A stretch of DNA of 64,000 nucleotides from Pestalotiopsis fici W106-1 (GCF_000516985.1 NW_006917102.1:1931681-1995680); one strand, 5' to 3'. Shown: positions 22,301-34,637, counted from the stretch's first letter. Notes: generated by a model not told the origin, from the sequence alone. A program made the numbers and translations.

Positions 22301-23250
22301 GTCAAGGTGCAGACCAGGCAAGGCTCCCAGTGGCTCGTTTCGCCTTTTTCGCAGACATTCCTCCGTGCTTTGAAATGAGAAATGTTGAAGATAGAGCAGC
22401 GAGCCCACACCCAAATAGAAATGCCCCACGGCTCTTATGCCGCCCACGCAAGGCGACGCCCACTTACCTCTTGGCTCTCAAGTCTAGTGCCAAAGGGTGC
22501 TCCCTTCCCCTTTCCAGCTAAAGCCGTCGCTTGTCATTGTTTCCGGCGATACTCCGAATCTTCTGGCCTCTACCTGACATTATCCATAGGCGGGACCGAA
22601 AGGGCGGCTAGGATAGGCTAGCTGCATGTCTGTGATCATTTAATAGTTACGGTTGACCTTCAACGTGTTCAAACTCGTGCCGTTGTGGCGGTCAAACGAT
22701 ATATGGGCTGGTTTGTTGCCCCTCTCCACGAAGAATATACTCGATGTTTGAGCCACGGCAGCCTGCCTTGGTGACACATCGGGATTGATTATGTCGAGTA
22801 TAGCTTTGGGTGTTTATGCAGCGGCCGGTGTAACACAACTTGATGGCGACAGCAATGGCCAGTGGTGGAGCGTCGAGTCGTTTGTGGAATGGAAATCCGA
22901 GCGAATCTCAAAGAAACTTATCTGATCGCAGTGTAAGACCTTGAGAAGACTAGCCAATTGGCAAGTTTCTCGTAAATACTACTACATGCATATGCCAGAA
23001 ACATACAGAGTAATACTGTGTACTTACGGGCTCGATCCGAAATCATTAGAAATGTTCCACCCTTGGCACCAACCCCGGTCGAGAGCGCCATCACGGCACC
23101 CACGTCCCGTCACCAGCACCCGTGGCCTCCCGTATAGAACATATCTGTGAGGGACTGGCAACGCCTCCCTGTTTGGGGGAGCAGTCAAGCAGGCGATTGC
23201 TGTCGTGTTTCTCGGTCATACACAACAGGTCTCAACTCAATCATTATGAA
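19317..23250. other. Gene-poor region
   Basis: Nearly 4 kb shows only short, overlapping open frames on both strands with no recognisable motif. The segment next to 19316 is the promoter of the SANT-like gene. A near-perfect 13-bp inverted repeat occurs at 21039-21073. No transposon termini or long repeats are evident by eye. Confidence 0.4.
21039..21073. repeat. 13-bp inverted repeat, one mismatch
   Basis: GGTGGCTTGCCTG (21039-21051) and CAGGCAGGCCACC (21061-21073) are complementary except for one C/T difference (a G-T wobble in RNA). The spacer is 9 bases. It would make a stable hairpin. No adjacent gene explains it. Confidence 0.5.
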
Positions 23251-23594
23251 TCAGTATGATCTCGCAGCAATAGAATAAATAAACTCGGCCCGCTTTTTGG
23301 TATACGATTTTCCTGAAACTGGCTCTCGGCTAGGCGTTCCGGCACCTATCTCACTCTGTCCCGGCGTGACTCTGAGCTGCAATGATTCCGCAGTACTCGT
23401 GGACGCTGATAAACTTTGTACACTAGGAGTGGTGGGGGTGGACTGCAGGCTGTCGTCCACTTGAACGTAGCGGACGTAGTGGGCGCAAAGCCTGCAGACG
23501 GCCGCTGGGTCATCGCCGTGGTGCCCGCCCAGACACTAGCAGGGGGGCCGTTACTCCCTAGAACATTGCCGTTACCAGGTACCTGTAGATTCAT
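23251..23594 (-). CDS. Candidate small CxxC protein, 2 exons (weak)
   Basis: An ATG at 23594 in good context (CCACCATGA) is followed by four codons and a possible GTACCT donor (23582). A TAG acceptor at 23538-23536 then joins to a 285-base open frame ending at 23251, giving 98 aa. The N-terminal part reads MNLQCLGGHHGDDPAAVCRL and continues CAHYVRYVQVDD, with a CxxC pair. The rest is Ser/Thr-rich and ends KSYTKKRAEFIYSIAARSY. No family is recognised. The donor is not ideal and the first exon is only 12 bases, so this may be chance. Confidence 0.27.
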
Positions 23595-24199
23595 GGTGGG
23601 GTTCCGACAGCTAGTCGCCCCTGTTTACTTTTTTTTTCTGCCTTTCTAGTCGGTCTTCCATGTCGACATAGCTGCAGGGGGAGGGGAAACAGACGGGAGG
23701 GAGAGAAAAAAAAATCGACGAAATATTCTATTGATTGGTAATACGCAAGAAGCTACCCTGCAACTTTTCGCGCCAACGCCCTAAAAGCCTGTGACAAAGT
23801 CCGTTTGCGGTCCACATTCAATCGAGTACATGTGTTGACGCAGGGCCCTAAGCTTATCTGCTTCCATCTCTTCTTTCCCTTCTTCTATTACACTTCTCTT
23901 GGACCGACCGTCAAGGGCTCTTTTCAAACTCACCTTGTTTGAATCCAGGGACTGGTCGGACCGTTCAGGAGGACTCTTTTTTGTGTCCTTTATTCTTTCG
24001 TGCAGTGAGCGACAGTTTGAAGTCGCTGAGGGCGAGTTCGAAAAGGCTCCCCGCCCTCCTCCCACTTGTTCGACTGTGCCGCTCAAACGCTCTTGCAGGC
24101 TCGATAATCCTGTGGCGTTAGTATATAATCTCACCGCATATACACGAAAAAAAAAAAGAGGACGATATACACGTGTGCAACGACCAATCACCGAACACC
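23595..24199. promoter_or_regulatory. Upstream region of the ABC transporter gene
   Basis: About 600 bp rich in pyrimidine tracts (for example 23865-23900 and 23975-24000), typical of fungal promoters and leaders. It includes a TATA-like sequence at 24122-24129 and an A-run at 24147-24157 just before the start codon. Confidence 0.4.
24122..24129 (+). promoter_or_regulatory. Possible TATA box of the ABC transporter gene
   Basis: TATATAAT lies 71 bases upstream of the start codon at 24200. The assignment rests on sequence and position. Confidence 0.4.
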
Positions 24200-27100
24200 A
24201 TGGCGGAAGGAGACGCAGAAAAGGAATACTTGGCGGGTGTCACAGACAACACCAATGCCGCGTCCGAGTCCACGCCCGCGACATCCAATGAGGCCCAGCA
24301 AGTTCGCACGGCCTCATCCTCCTCTTCATCGCGCTCTAGTGCTAGTTCCACGGACATAGAAGAGGGAATCGAACAGGCTCGACAGAACAACCCCAAGGGA
24401 ACCTCGAATCCCCACACTGGAGTATCCGTGTCACAGGCCCAGGCCGATTTTGCAGAATTGCAACGCCAAATCTCTGGAAGGTCCAGAACCAGTCGCAGAC
24501 AGAGCCAAGGCAGCCATGCTGTTGAAGATGTCGAGAAAGGCACATCTGCAGTCGCAGATTCGCCTTCTTCCATTTCCACCGAGGAGATTTTCGATCTGGA
24601 ATCCGCCTTGCGTGGTGGCCTGGCTGCTGAGCAAGAAGCCGGAATCAAGCCCAAGCACATTGGTGTCTACTGGGATGGCTTGACGGTAAAGGGCATGGGC
24701 GGCATGGAGAACTTTGTACAGACCTTCCCAGATGCTTTTGTCAGCTTCTTCGATTACTGGCATCCCCTCAAGCGTCTCCTCGGCATGGGTCCCAAGATGA
24801 ACGAGGTTACCATTTTGGACAACTTCCGTGGTGTTATCAACCCCGGCGAGATGATTTTGGTCTTGGGCCAGCCCGGCTCCGGGTGCACAACTTTTCTCAA
24901 AACCATTGCGAACCAGCGAACCGGCTACACTGGTATTGAAGGTGATGTCTTGTATGGTCCCTTCACCGCCAAGGAATTCGACCACTATCGAGGCGAAGCA
25001 GTATACAACCAGGAAGATGATATTCACCATGCTACGCTTACGGTTGAGCAGACCCTGGGTTTCGCACTGGATGTCAAGACCCCAAAGAAATTGCCTGCTG
25101 GTACGACCAAGTCTAAATTCAAGGAGGACGTGATTACCATGCTTTTGAAGATGTTCAACATTGAGCACACAAGACACACAGTCGTGGGCAACGCCCTGGT
25201 CAGAGGTGTGTCTGGAGGAGAGAGAAAGCGTGTATCCATTGCAGAGATGATGATCACCAATGCTTGTATCCTGTCGTGGGACAACAGTACGAGAGGTCTC
25301 GACGCCAGTACGGCGCTCGACTTCATCAAGTCTCTCCGCGTACAGACCAACCTGTACCAGACCGCTACCTTTGTCTCTCTCTACCAGGCCTCCGAGAACA
25401 TCTACCGACAGTTTGACAAGGTTCTGGTCATTGACTCGGGTAAGCAGGTGTACTTTGGACCTACAGCAGAGGCGAGAGGCTATTTTGAGAGCCTCGGCTT
25501 TGCGCGCAAGCCCCGTCAAACGACCCCTGACTACCTGACTGGTTGTACCGACGAGTTCGAACGTGAATATGCAGATGGATACTCGCCTGAAAACGCCCCG
25601 CACAGTCCCGAGACCCTCCAAGAGGCTTTCAAGAAATCCACCTTCACTGAGAGGCTCAACACTGAGATGACCCAGTACAAGGCGCGACTCGATGAAGAAA
25701 CTGCCAAGCACGAAGACTTTAGGGCCGCTGTACGTGAGAGCAAGCGAAGCGGTGCCAAGCGCTCCGTTTACAACGTCGGTTTCCACCAGCAGGTTTGGGC
25801 CTTGATGAAGCGCCAGTCTGCTCTCAAGCTACAGGATCGCCTTGCACTCATCCTCGCATGGTTCCGCAGTGTCCTCATTGCAGTCGTTCTCGGCACTCTT
25901 TACCTCAATCTTCAACAAACCTCTGCCAGTGCCTTCAATAAGGGTGGTCTTCTGTTTGTTGCGCTCCTCTTCAACGCCTTTGAAGCTTTCTCCGAGCTGG
26001 CTGGTGTCATGACAGGTCGCTCGATTGTAAACAAGCACAAAGCCTACACCTTTCACACACCATCTGCCCTGTGGATTGCCCAAATCTTTGTTGATACGGC
26101 ATTTACAGCAGCGCGAGTCTTGGTCTTCAGTATAATAGTCTACTTCATGTCCAACCTGAATCGAACTGCGGGGGCATTCTTCACATTCTACTTGCTCATC
26201 ATGGTTGGAAACATTGCAATGACACTGTTCTTCCGTATCATTGGTTGTCTCAGTCCCGACTTTGACTATGCTATCAAGTCTGCTGTTGTCATCATCACAT
26301 TGTTCATCATTACGTCTGGCTACTTGATTCAATACCAGTCCGAACAGGTCTGGTTGAGATGGATTTACTACGTCAACGCACTTGGTCTGGCTTTTGCTAG
26401 TCTCATGGCCAATGAATTCAAATCCAGCGAGCTCGAGTGTACATCCGACTCTTTGATACCTTCCGGCCCCGGGTACGGCGATATCAACCATCAAGTCTGC
26501 ACCCTTGCCGGGTCAGTCCCCGGTACCAAGCAGATTAGCGGTGCTGCGTACATCACCCAAGGCTTCTCCTACCTCCCGTCTGACCTCTGGAGAAACTTTG
26601 GTATCATTATGGCTCTCATTGTATTCTTCCTCATCATGAATGTGGTGCTAGGCGAATACATGACTTTTGGCGAAGGTGGCAACACATTCAAGGTCTTCTC
26701 GAAGCCGGACCAGGAGAGAAAGAAGCTCAATGAAGCGCTTGCCAACAAGAGGCTTCAACGTCAGAAGTCTAGAACAGCTGAAGACGAATCCGCGCTGTCC
26801 ATCGATTCGAAGAGCGTCTTGACTTGGGAGAACCTCAACTATGATGTACCCGTTCCCGGTGGCACGCGCCGCCTTCTAGATAACGTCTTTGGTTACGTCA
26901 AGCCCGGTGAACTGACTGCTTTGATGGGTTCCTCAGGCGCTGGCAAGACTACTCTCTTGGATGTATTGGCAGGACGCAAGAACATTGGTGTCATTCATGG
27001 TGACATTTTGGTCGACGGTGCGAAGCCTGGCAAGGAGTTTCAGCGATCCACCTCGTATGCCGAACAGCTTGATATGCATGATCCTACACAGACTGTGCGC

Positions 27101-28755
27101 GAAGCACTCCGCTTCTCTGCCGATCTTCGACAGCCCATGGAAACACCTCAGGAGGAAAAGTACGCATACGTGGAAGAGATCATCTCTCTGCTTGAGATGG
27201 AGCACATTGCTGATGCGATTATCGGATTCCCCGAAGCCGGTCTCACTGTCGAACAGCGAAAGCGAGTGACTATTGGTGTCGAATTGGCTGCCAAGCCCCA
27301 ACTCCTCTTATTCTTGGATGAACCTACGTCTGGTCTTGACTCACAGAGTGCTTTCAACATTGTCCGTTTCCTCAAGAAGCTTGCTTCTGCAGGACAGGCC
27401 ATCCTCTGCACCATTCACCAGCCCAACGCTGCCCTGTTTGAGAACTTTGATCGACTTTTGCTTCTGCAACGCGGTGGCCAGACCGTCTACTTTGGAGACA
27501 TCGGTAAGGATGCTGTCGTCCTCCGAGACTATCTGAAGCGCCATGGTGCCGTTGCTGGCGAGACAGACAATGTTGCCGAGTTTATGCTCGACGCTGTTGG
27601 TGCTGGAAGTGCTCCGCGTATCGGTGACAAGGACTGGGCGGACATCTGGCGTGACAGTCCCGAGCTTGCAAACGTCAAGGATACCATTTCGCAGCTCAAG
27701 GAGTCTCGTGCCGGCCAGGTCGATGTCGATCCAGCTCTGCAGCGAGAGTTTGCCTCAAGCCTCTCGCACCAGCTCAAGGTCGTCATCCACAGAACGAACT
27801 TGTCCTTCTGGCGCACCCCCAATTATGGATTCACTCGTGTCTTTAACCACTTTGTCATCGCCCTGATTACTGGTCTTGCTTACCTCAAGCTCGACGATTC
27901 TCGATCGTCCTTGCAGTACAAGGTTTTCGTCATGTTCCAAGTCACCGTCTTGCCTGCCCTGGTCATCACACAGGTCGAAGTTCTGTTTCACATGAAACGT
28001 GCCATCTTCTTCCGTGAACAGTCATCCAAGATGTACAGCACCTTTACTTTTGCAGTCTCAATGATTCTGGGCGAGATGCCCTACTCTATCCTGTGCGCGG
28101 TTCTGTTCTTCATCCCACTGTACTACCTTCCAGGATTCCAGACCGAAAGTACGCGTGCCGGCTACCAGTTTTTCATGATTCTCATCACGGAGCTTTTCTC
28201 GGTTACTCTGGGCCAGCTTCTCGCAACCATGACACCCTCGGCTTTCATCTCGAGTCAGTTCGATCCATTCGTCATCATCACGTTTGCTCTCTTCTGTGGT
28301 GTTACCATTCCCGCACCGCAAATGCCCGAGGGATGGCGTGTCTGGTTGTACCAACTTGACCCCTTTACACGTCTCATTGGTGGTATGGTTACGACGGCTC
28401 TCTATGAGCTTCCTGTTACCTGTGCCGAAAGCGAGTATAATGCCTTCACTGCCCCTGATGGCCAGACATGTGGTGAATACATGGATGCTTTCTTCTCTGC
28501 TGGTGGTATCGGTTATATCCGCGACAACGCCACTAGTGCTTGTGAGTACTGCGCCTACAAGCTTGGTAACCAGTTCTACGAACCCCTCGGCTTCAACTAC
28601 AACAACCGCTGGAGAGACCTGGGAATTTTCCTGGCATTCGTAGGATCGAACATCATTCTGATCCTTCTCGGAGTAAGTAATACCGTCATACAAAACGGTC
28701 GAACTCAAGCTAACCATCATTGCAGAGCCGTTTCCTCAACTTCAACCGTAGATGA
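24200..28755 (+). CDS. PDR-type ABC transporter (full size, CDR/ABCG-like)
   Basis: Exons 24200-28672 and 28726-28755 give 1500 aa. The ATG at 24200 has ACC before it; the GTG-led extension at 24173 is not a likely start. The 53-bp terminal intron replaces a read-through tail with the family C-terminus (SRFLNFNRR). Architecture is NBD1-TMD1-NBD2-TMD2, typical of pleiotropic drug resistance pumps. NBD1 has the PDR-type Walker A with Cys in place of Lys (GQPGSGCTTF, about residue 222), VSGGERKRVSIAE and NSTRGLDAST. NBD2 has a canonical Walker A (GSSGAGKTTL, about residue 909), the altered signature LTVEQRKRVTIG and FLDEPTSGLDSQ. This one-sided degeneration is normal for the family. Each TMD has about six hydrophobic helices. 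Such pumps sit in the plasma membrane and export azoles, plant defence compounds or the fungus's own metabolites at the cost of ATP. The substrate cannot be told from sequence. Confidence 0.95.
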
Positions 28756-29774
28756 TCTCGGAATCCAGATCTACTTAATCCCGTCATCATTTTTTACGCG
28801 GCAATTTCTTCAATTGGAGAGAAACCGCCTTTTTAGACTTGACCATTTTGAATTTTGACGGCCAATCAGCGTTCTAAGAGAAGATAGACATAACATAGAA
28901 AGGACAGGCGCTTTGCAGATACCAAAAGTCCTACATATCATAATACAGAAAGTTAACCAAACAAGACACACTGGTCATTATAATTTGTGGCGTACACCTG
29001 TATACACGAGATTCATGAAATCCATTGGCCCCACCCTANNNNNNNNNNNNNNNNNNNNNNNNNNNNNNNNNNNNNNNNNNNNNNNNNNNNNNNNNNNNNN
29101 NNNNNNNNNNNNNNNNNNNNNNNNNNNNNNNNNNNNNNATAAATAGAGTGATTTTATCCAAATCTTGGTTTTTCAACAGTTTGCCCTCTGGGCATCCGTA
29201 CCTATTCCTCAACCTCAAGCCTTTTTCTGAGATGCCGGGCCTAGAGGAAATTATCGGCAGATACCGTGGTAAGCGAGAGCATGGCGAGCCAAGCACCATC
29301 AGTGTCATTCAATTCGCCTTTGTGTGGATAGCTTTGTTCAGCAGGCGGTTCCCACGCGTGAGAACGAAAAAATCAAAGGCGTTATCTTCAGCATATATGA
29401 AGAGGAACTTTATGGTGAGCCTCATGTAAAACACAGTATGTTCGGAGAGTGAACTTCCACAAAGCCTGCTCAGATTGCTCATTCATAGTAGCCTAGATAC
29501 ACCATTAAGGATATATGCATCAATTGGACAGCCATTGGCCAGGAATCAATACGTACTCATGCCCAATCTCACTTGGGCCAACCGAGCGCAATGCTGTGTA
29601 ACCCCAAACCCCATCCAACCTCAGCAGCCGTAACCCCGGAGCTACGTTCTCGTTCTTCAACATCCATCCAGGCTCCTTCGCCAGGCTTTACGAGAAATCA
29701 TCATCCTCACAGTTCTTTATTCCCGTTCATACTATTCATCCTGGCAGATCTTACTTGAGAGATATGACTCAAAG
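28756..29774. other. 3' flank of the ABC gene, assembly gap, NLR promoter
   Basis: This interval contains a 100-N gap and otherwise no supported gene. The segment after the gap (29139-29774) is the upstream region of the NLR gene. The true distance between the two genes is unknown because of the gap. Confidence 0.5.
29039..29138. other. Assembly gap (100 N)
   Basis: Exactly 100 undetermined bases, the conventional length for a gap of unknown size. Anything that lies here, such as a repeat that broke the assembly, is invisible. Confidence 1.
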
Positions 29775-32700
29775 ATGTCCCACGGTACCGAGAGCAATAG
29801 GACCCGAGATTCGCTTCCAGATGAGGTTCAGGATAAGAGCAGACACACGGGAAATCAGGTCACTGAGCGACCAAGTCCTTTCGGCAGCACGGCCGATGAG
29901 ACCACAAGGCTGAGAGAGAGTAGGTAATGCAAATTCAGACCATCAGAAAGCTTTTCACTGATTGGACGCAGCACTGCTACAGAACCTCAGCTTCCCTGCC
30001 ATGAACAATGGATACTTGAGTGTCAGACCCCCTCATCCAGGCACATGTGATTGGTTCTTTGAGACGGACCAGTTTCGACATTGGCGAGACCACTCCCAAA
30101 CCGCCGAGGGCAACTTAGAGCTTCGGGTCCAAGGCGGGCCAGGGACAGGCAAATCGACATTGATGAAGCATATTTTGAACTATTGTCATAAAGAAATGCA
30201 CGACCACGTGATCCTGTCCCATTTCTTTCATGATCGCGGAAAAACTTCGGAGAACAGCCTGTTGAACATGATGCGATCGCTCGTCCATCAGTCGCTCCAT
30301 CAAGAGATCGAACTATCTGAACAGTGCATTAAGTTTGTCCAAATGGGAAGATTGGTGGAAAATAAAGAAGACTGGCAATGGCAGCTTGGCGAATTGGAAG
30401 AACTTTTGCTGCTGGCATTGCAATCACCTTTGCCAAAACCGGTGATCGTCATCATCGACGCTATTGACGAGTGCGAAGTCCATGAAACTCGAAGGATGAT
30501 CAGACTCCTCAACAACCTATTGTATCTTAAGTTTGACAGAGATATTACTATCAAGCTCTGCTACACCGGTCGCTCTCCAAACGACAAAATACCCTTGGGC
30601 TGGGCGGATCGCTCTCTCGACGTCAAACTGCCCATGCGCGAGGGGGTTGGTATTAACCTTGACGACTTGAACAGCAGAGATATCATGCTGTATATTGAGG
30701 AGAGACTGACTCATTCCATTGAATATGCTGGGAAAGAACTGCTGAAAAAGTCATCAGGATGTTTCCTTTGGGTTGTCATCGTCGTTGCTCTACTGAACAA
30801 AAGGCATTTCGCGGGCGACGATGATGCAACAACACTGAAGATACTGGATGGAATCCCCCAGGATTTATCAGAGGTTTTCAACATGCTCCTGCTTCAAAAC
30901 GATCAAGAAATCGGAGACAGGGCTTTTCTTGTGCAGCTGGTGCTTCTTAGCAGGCGGTCGCTCAAGCCTGAAGAGCTATGTGCTGTCATTGGGAAAGTAC
31001 CAGCTAATAACGAGTCTATAGAGCGGCACATTTCCAATCTCTCTCATGGTCTTGTGGAAGTACGACAAGAAGGAACCGCTATCGTTCAATTCATACACCA
31101 TACCGTTCAAGATTTCATGCGTCTGAAGGATACGTGGCAGGCTTTAGACCCAGGGTCTGATGACAATCCAACTCGGGCGGGTCATGTTCGTTTGTGGGAA
31201 CGTTGCCGAGAATGCATGCAGTCGTTCATGGAATCGCCGATACAGAAGCATGATATGCAAGCTCCGGGTGACAGACACCCCTTCTTCAGCTATGCAATAG
31301 AGAATATACTCTATCATGCCGAAATGGAATTTTCAGAAGTGAAGGAAGGACGCGCAGTCCCCAAGGAGCCGATCGTAAGGTGGTTGCAAAATTACAACCA
31401 CTGGTTCAATTGGCTGAAGCGATGGCGCAGAATCGAAAGTGAAGTCGGGCTCCTCTACGTACTAGCTACGGACGGCTTCCCAAATCTGGCTGAATTCGTG
31501 CTTATGCAAGGCGCCGATGTCAACGCAAAAGGCGGTCTTTATGGCAATGCCCTTCAAGCCGCCGTCAGCCGGGGCAACGAAGAAGTTGTGAAACGACTTC
31601 TCAAGTACGGCGCCGATGTCAATGCCCAGGGTGGTTCATATGGCAGTGCACTCCAAGCTGCTTTGTACAGAGGCAAGGAAGAGATAACAAAGTTACTCTT
31701 CGAAGGGGGCACCTCAGTTGATGGTCAAGGCCGCAGGTATATCAACAGTATACAAGCCGCTGCCGCCGTATCTGAAGCCAGTGAAGACATGATCGATCTG
31801 CTCCTCCATCGAGGTGCCGATATCAACGCTGGAGATGGCTCTCACGGCAACGCAGTTCAGGTTGCCATATTCGAAGGTAACCTGAGTACCCTAAAGATTC
31901 TTCTTCAGCGCGGTGCCAATATTCATGCTTGGGGCGGGTTCCATGGCAACGCTCTCCAAGCCGCTGCGTATACTGGCAATGAGGAGGCAATCACCCTTCT
32001 TCTTGATTGCGGGGCTGACGTCAATGCTGAAGGTGGACACTATGGCAGTGCCCTTCAAGCTGCTGCTGCTCAAAAATTTCACAAAGTCGTCAAGCTCCTC
32101 ATCTCAAATGGCGCCGACATTTATGCTACTGGCGGCGAGTACGGAAGCGCCCTCTGTGCAGCCGCACACGAGGGCAGTCTAGTGATCGTCGAGAGTCTTC
32201 TTGATGAAGGGGCCGACCCAGATATTCAAGTTGACTACTATGGCAATGCGCTTCAAGCTGCGGCTTATCAAGGCCATTTTGAGGTTGTCCAGTCGCTACT
32301 TTGGAGTGATGCCAATATTGATGCTCAAGGGGGCAGGTATGGCAATGCACTTTGTGCAGCTTTAGCTGCAGCCAATGATGGAATCATCGAATATCTTCTA
32401 CGGCACCGTGCAAGAACAGATCTACGCGATTCCTCTAACCGAACCGCACTCCATTATGCCGTTGAATCAGGGTCTCATTCATTGGTGCAACTCATCCTTG
32501 AAAAGGGGGCATCACCAGATAATTTGGATGATGCCAAAAAGAGCCCCTTGGATATTGCTGTGCAGTCAGGAGATGCACACTTGATACATCAGCTAATTTC
32601 GCGCACCAGAAAGATGCCGCTCATGTCAGCCAGAGATTGGCGAAAGTGTCTCAATCTGAAGGCAAATTCTGATATATCATTCTGTATATCCTATCCAAGT

Positions 32701-34346
32701 TCCATCGAGGAGCACGACTCGAGACTACTTGAGATCCTTACTAATGAGTGCTTCCCTATCACTTATCAGAAGTCAATTCCATGGAAGAAGGAAAGCTTGA
32801 TTGGCTCTATGGATAAAGCATACATCTAGTACGTGGAAACAGTACCACTGAGTTTATAACGGCTCTAATGTAACATATAGCATAATTCCAACCGGCGACT
32901 TCTTGGAACACATCTCCCTATCAAAATTTCATTGCCGATGGTGGAAGAAAACACCGATAAATCGTGAGCGGCAAGGCGACGTTTTTCAAACCTCATGGGC
33001 ATGGTCAGACCACTCGAATACAGTCCCGGATGACGCAACCTGTCGTCGCCTCAAAGAGGATGAACGTAAGCCGGCCTTTGAAGACTTGATAAAATTTGCG
33101 TCATCTAATCTGGACATCAGATTTCATTGAGATCGGCTTCAAGGCCGCTTGCTTAAAAATTGCCGAAGAGAGCTGGTCAGCGCTGCAGGGTGATGCACAA
33201 GGCGCTGGAGTTGAGCCCTTATCCAATGAAGGCTTTCTTTGCATCATGGTGCCTGTTGCAGCATCTTCCGAACGTCAGGATGTTCCATCCCAAGCAGATT
33301 TGCGACCGGTCTACCTATTGAGCACTCTTGATACAAGCCCCATTGCCCTTCCCTACAACGGCTCCGAGCTGTTCCGGTCTCTAGTCTCGAAACTCAAATG
33401 CGTTGTAGAAGAAAACTGGGCCGTTGCCAATCGTCAGTTGTCTCAATATGTAAGTACTCAAGCTACAGATCACAAAATTGATAATAATATGTGTTGCAGC
33501 GTTCCCAAGTTCTTGAAAGCAGCGGCCAGGACCCTAGATTGCTTGCTCAGCTGCTCTACGATGCTCAAGTTTTGGAACGCATAGCAGATAATCACAAATC
33601 TTTGGTGCAGGATGTCGCGATACTGGCAACATCATTATCATCTCTACAGAATGATCAATGGAGATTGAAAATAGATCAATCTCAGTTCACTGATTTTACT
33701 GACCTTACTGGCCTTCAGGGTCAAATTCGCGAACTCGAAGAGAAGTCACAAAGCATCATCCAATTGACAAGATTTACCTTTTTACCACCGCAATGCACTT
33801 ATTATGTCTAATACTGCACAGGAGTTCAATCTGACATCGATTGTCGAAGCCCAACGGTCAACATCTACAAACAAAAGCATGAAGCGGCTTTCATGGATCA
33901 CTGTAAGCATACTGAACCCCGCCCGTGCAACATTGGTGCTAATGTCCCCAGTTTGTGTTCCTACCGCTAGTGTTTATCGCTGTAGGTTGCCCAGTATCAC
34001 GATCTCTTGTTCTGAAGCTGATTGCTGCAGAGCCTCTTTGGCATGAATGTCGATGTCTTGGCCGACAATCCGAGCTGGTGGCTTTACTTGCCCTTGTCCG
34101 GTGTGTGCATGTTGACAACCTTGGCGGTTTGGCTGTGCTTCAAACGATTCAATACGGTAAGCCACTTCCGATACACTAAATGTTGTTTATACTGACATAT
34201 ATCAGCTTGAGGATCGACTCGAGAGCCATTTCCGGTGGCTGGTAGGTGGTGAGAAGCAAGCAGACGAGGAGCAAGGCTTGGCAAGGTCGGTAAAGATACG
34301 AGAACGGACTGCGCAGTATTCGATAAACGGGAAGAAAAGATCGTAA
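29775..34346 (+). CDS. NACHT-ankyrin NLR with C-terminal CorA-like membrane domain; one splice junction apparently broken
   Basis: Exons 29775-29919, 29972-32828, 32881-33065, 33121-33449, 33500-33766, 33822-33902, 33952-33981, 34031-34156 and 34206-34346 keep one frame, about 1386 aa. The first 48 residues are polar; LLQNLSFPAMNN then begins the NLR core. NACHT: Walker A GGPGTGKST (about 103) and Walker B VIIDAIDECE (about 209). Twelve ankyrin units of about 33 aa (541-931) carry the repeated motif YGNALQAA. After a linker come helices ending RELEEKSQSIIQL, then SMKRLSWIT, FVFLPLVFIA and SLFGMNVDVL with the CorA GMN signature, and a second TM (WLYLPLSGVCMLTTLAVWL). All introns are 49-55 bp with GT donors, except the one at 33767-33821, which starts AC. 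If unspliced, the protein would end near residue 1275 without the TM segments. Fungal NLRs act in non-self recognition and cell death; a CorA-like channel end is a possible effector (inference). Confidence 0.72.
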
Positions 34347-34637
34347 ATAAAAATACGTGCGGCCGGGTGTGTATGAGGGACGATTCATGCGGGCAACTAT
34401 TCTGGGCGAAAAGGCACATCCATCTAGGTAGCATTCAAGGGCTCTCATTGCAGACTTGGACGACTTTCAACACACGGATTCCCAAAACCTGGCTCAGTGC
34501 TGACACTTTTTCAAACTTTTGCTCATTTCCTTCTTTTTTCTTCCTTGTTATTTTTAATAAAAAAAAAAAAAAAGAACCAATCACGTAATTAATATCAGGC
34601 TCGCAATTTTCTAGTAATTGCCGGTTTGACTGCTTCT

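Noticed and set aside
24431..25786. 451-codon minus-strand frame
   Set aside because: Antisense to NBD1 of the ABC transporter, whose motifs are unmistakable.
28673..28858. Longer C-terminus of the ABC transporter
   Set aside because: It reads through a GTAAGT...TGCAG intron; splicing gives the usual short PDR tail.
33096..33584. Separate small gene from the middle of the NLR locus
   Set aside because: The same reading frame is joined by canonical introns to the exons before and after, so it is better explained as exon 4 of the NLR.
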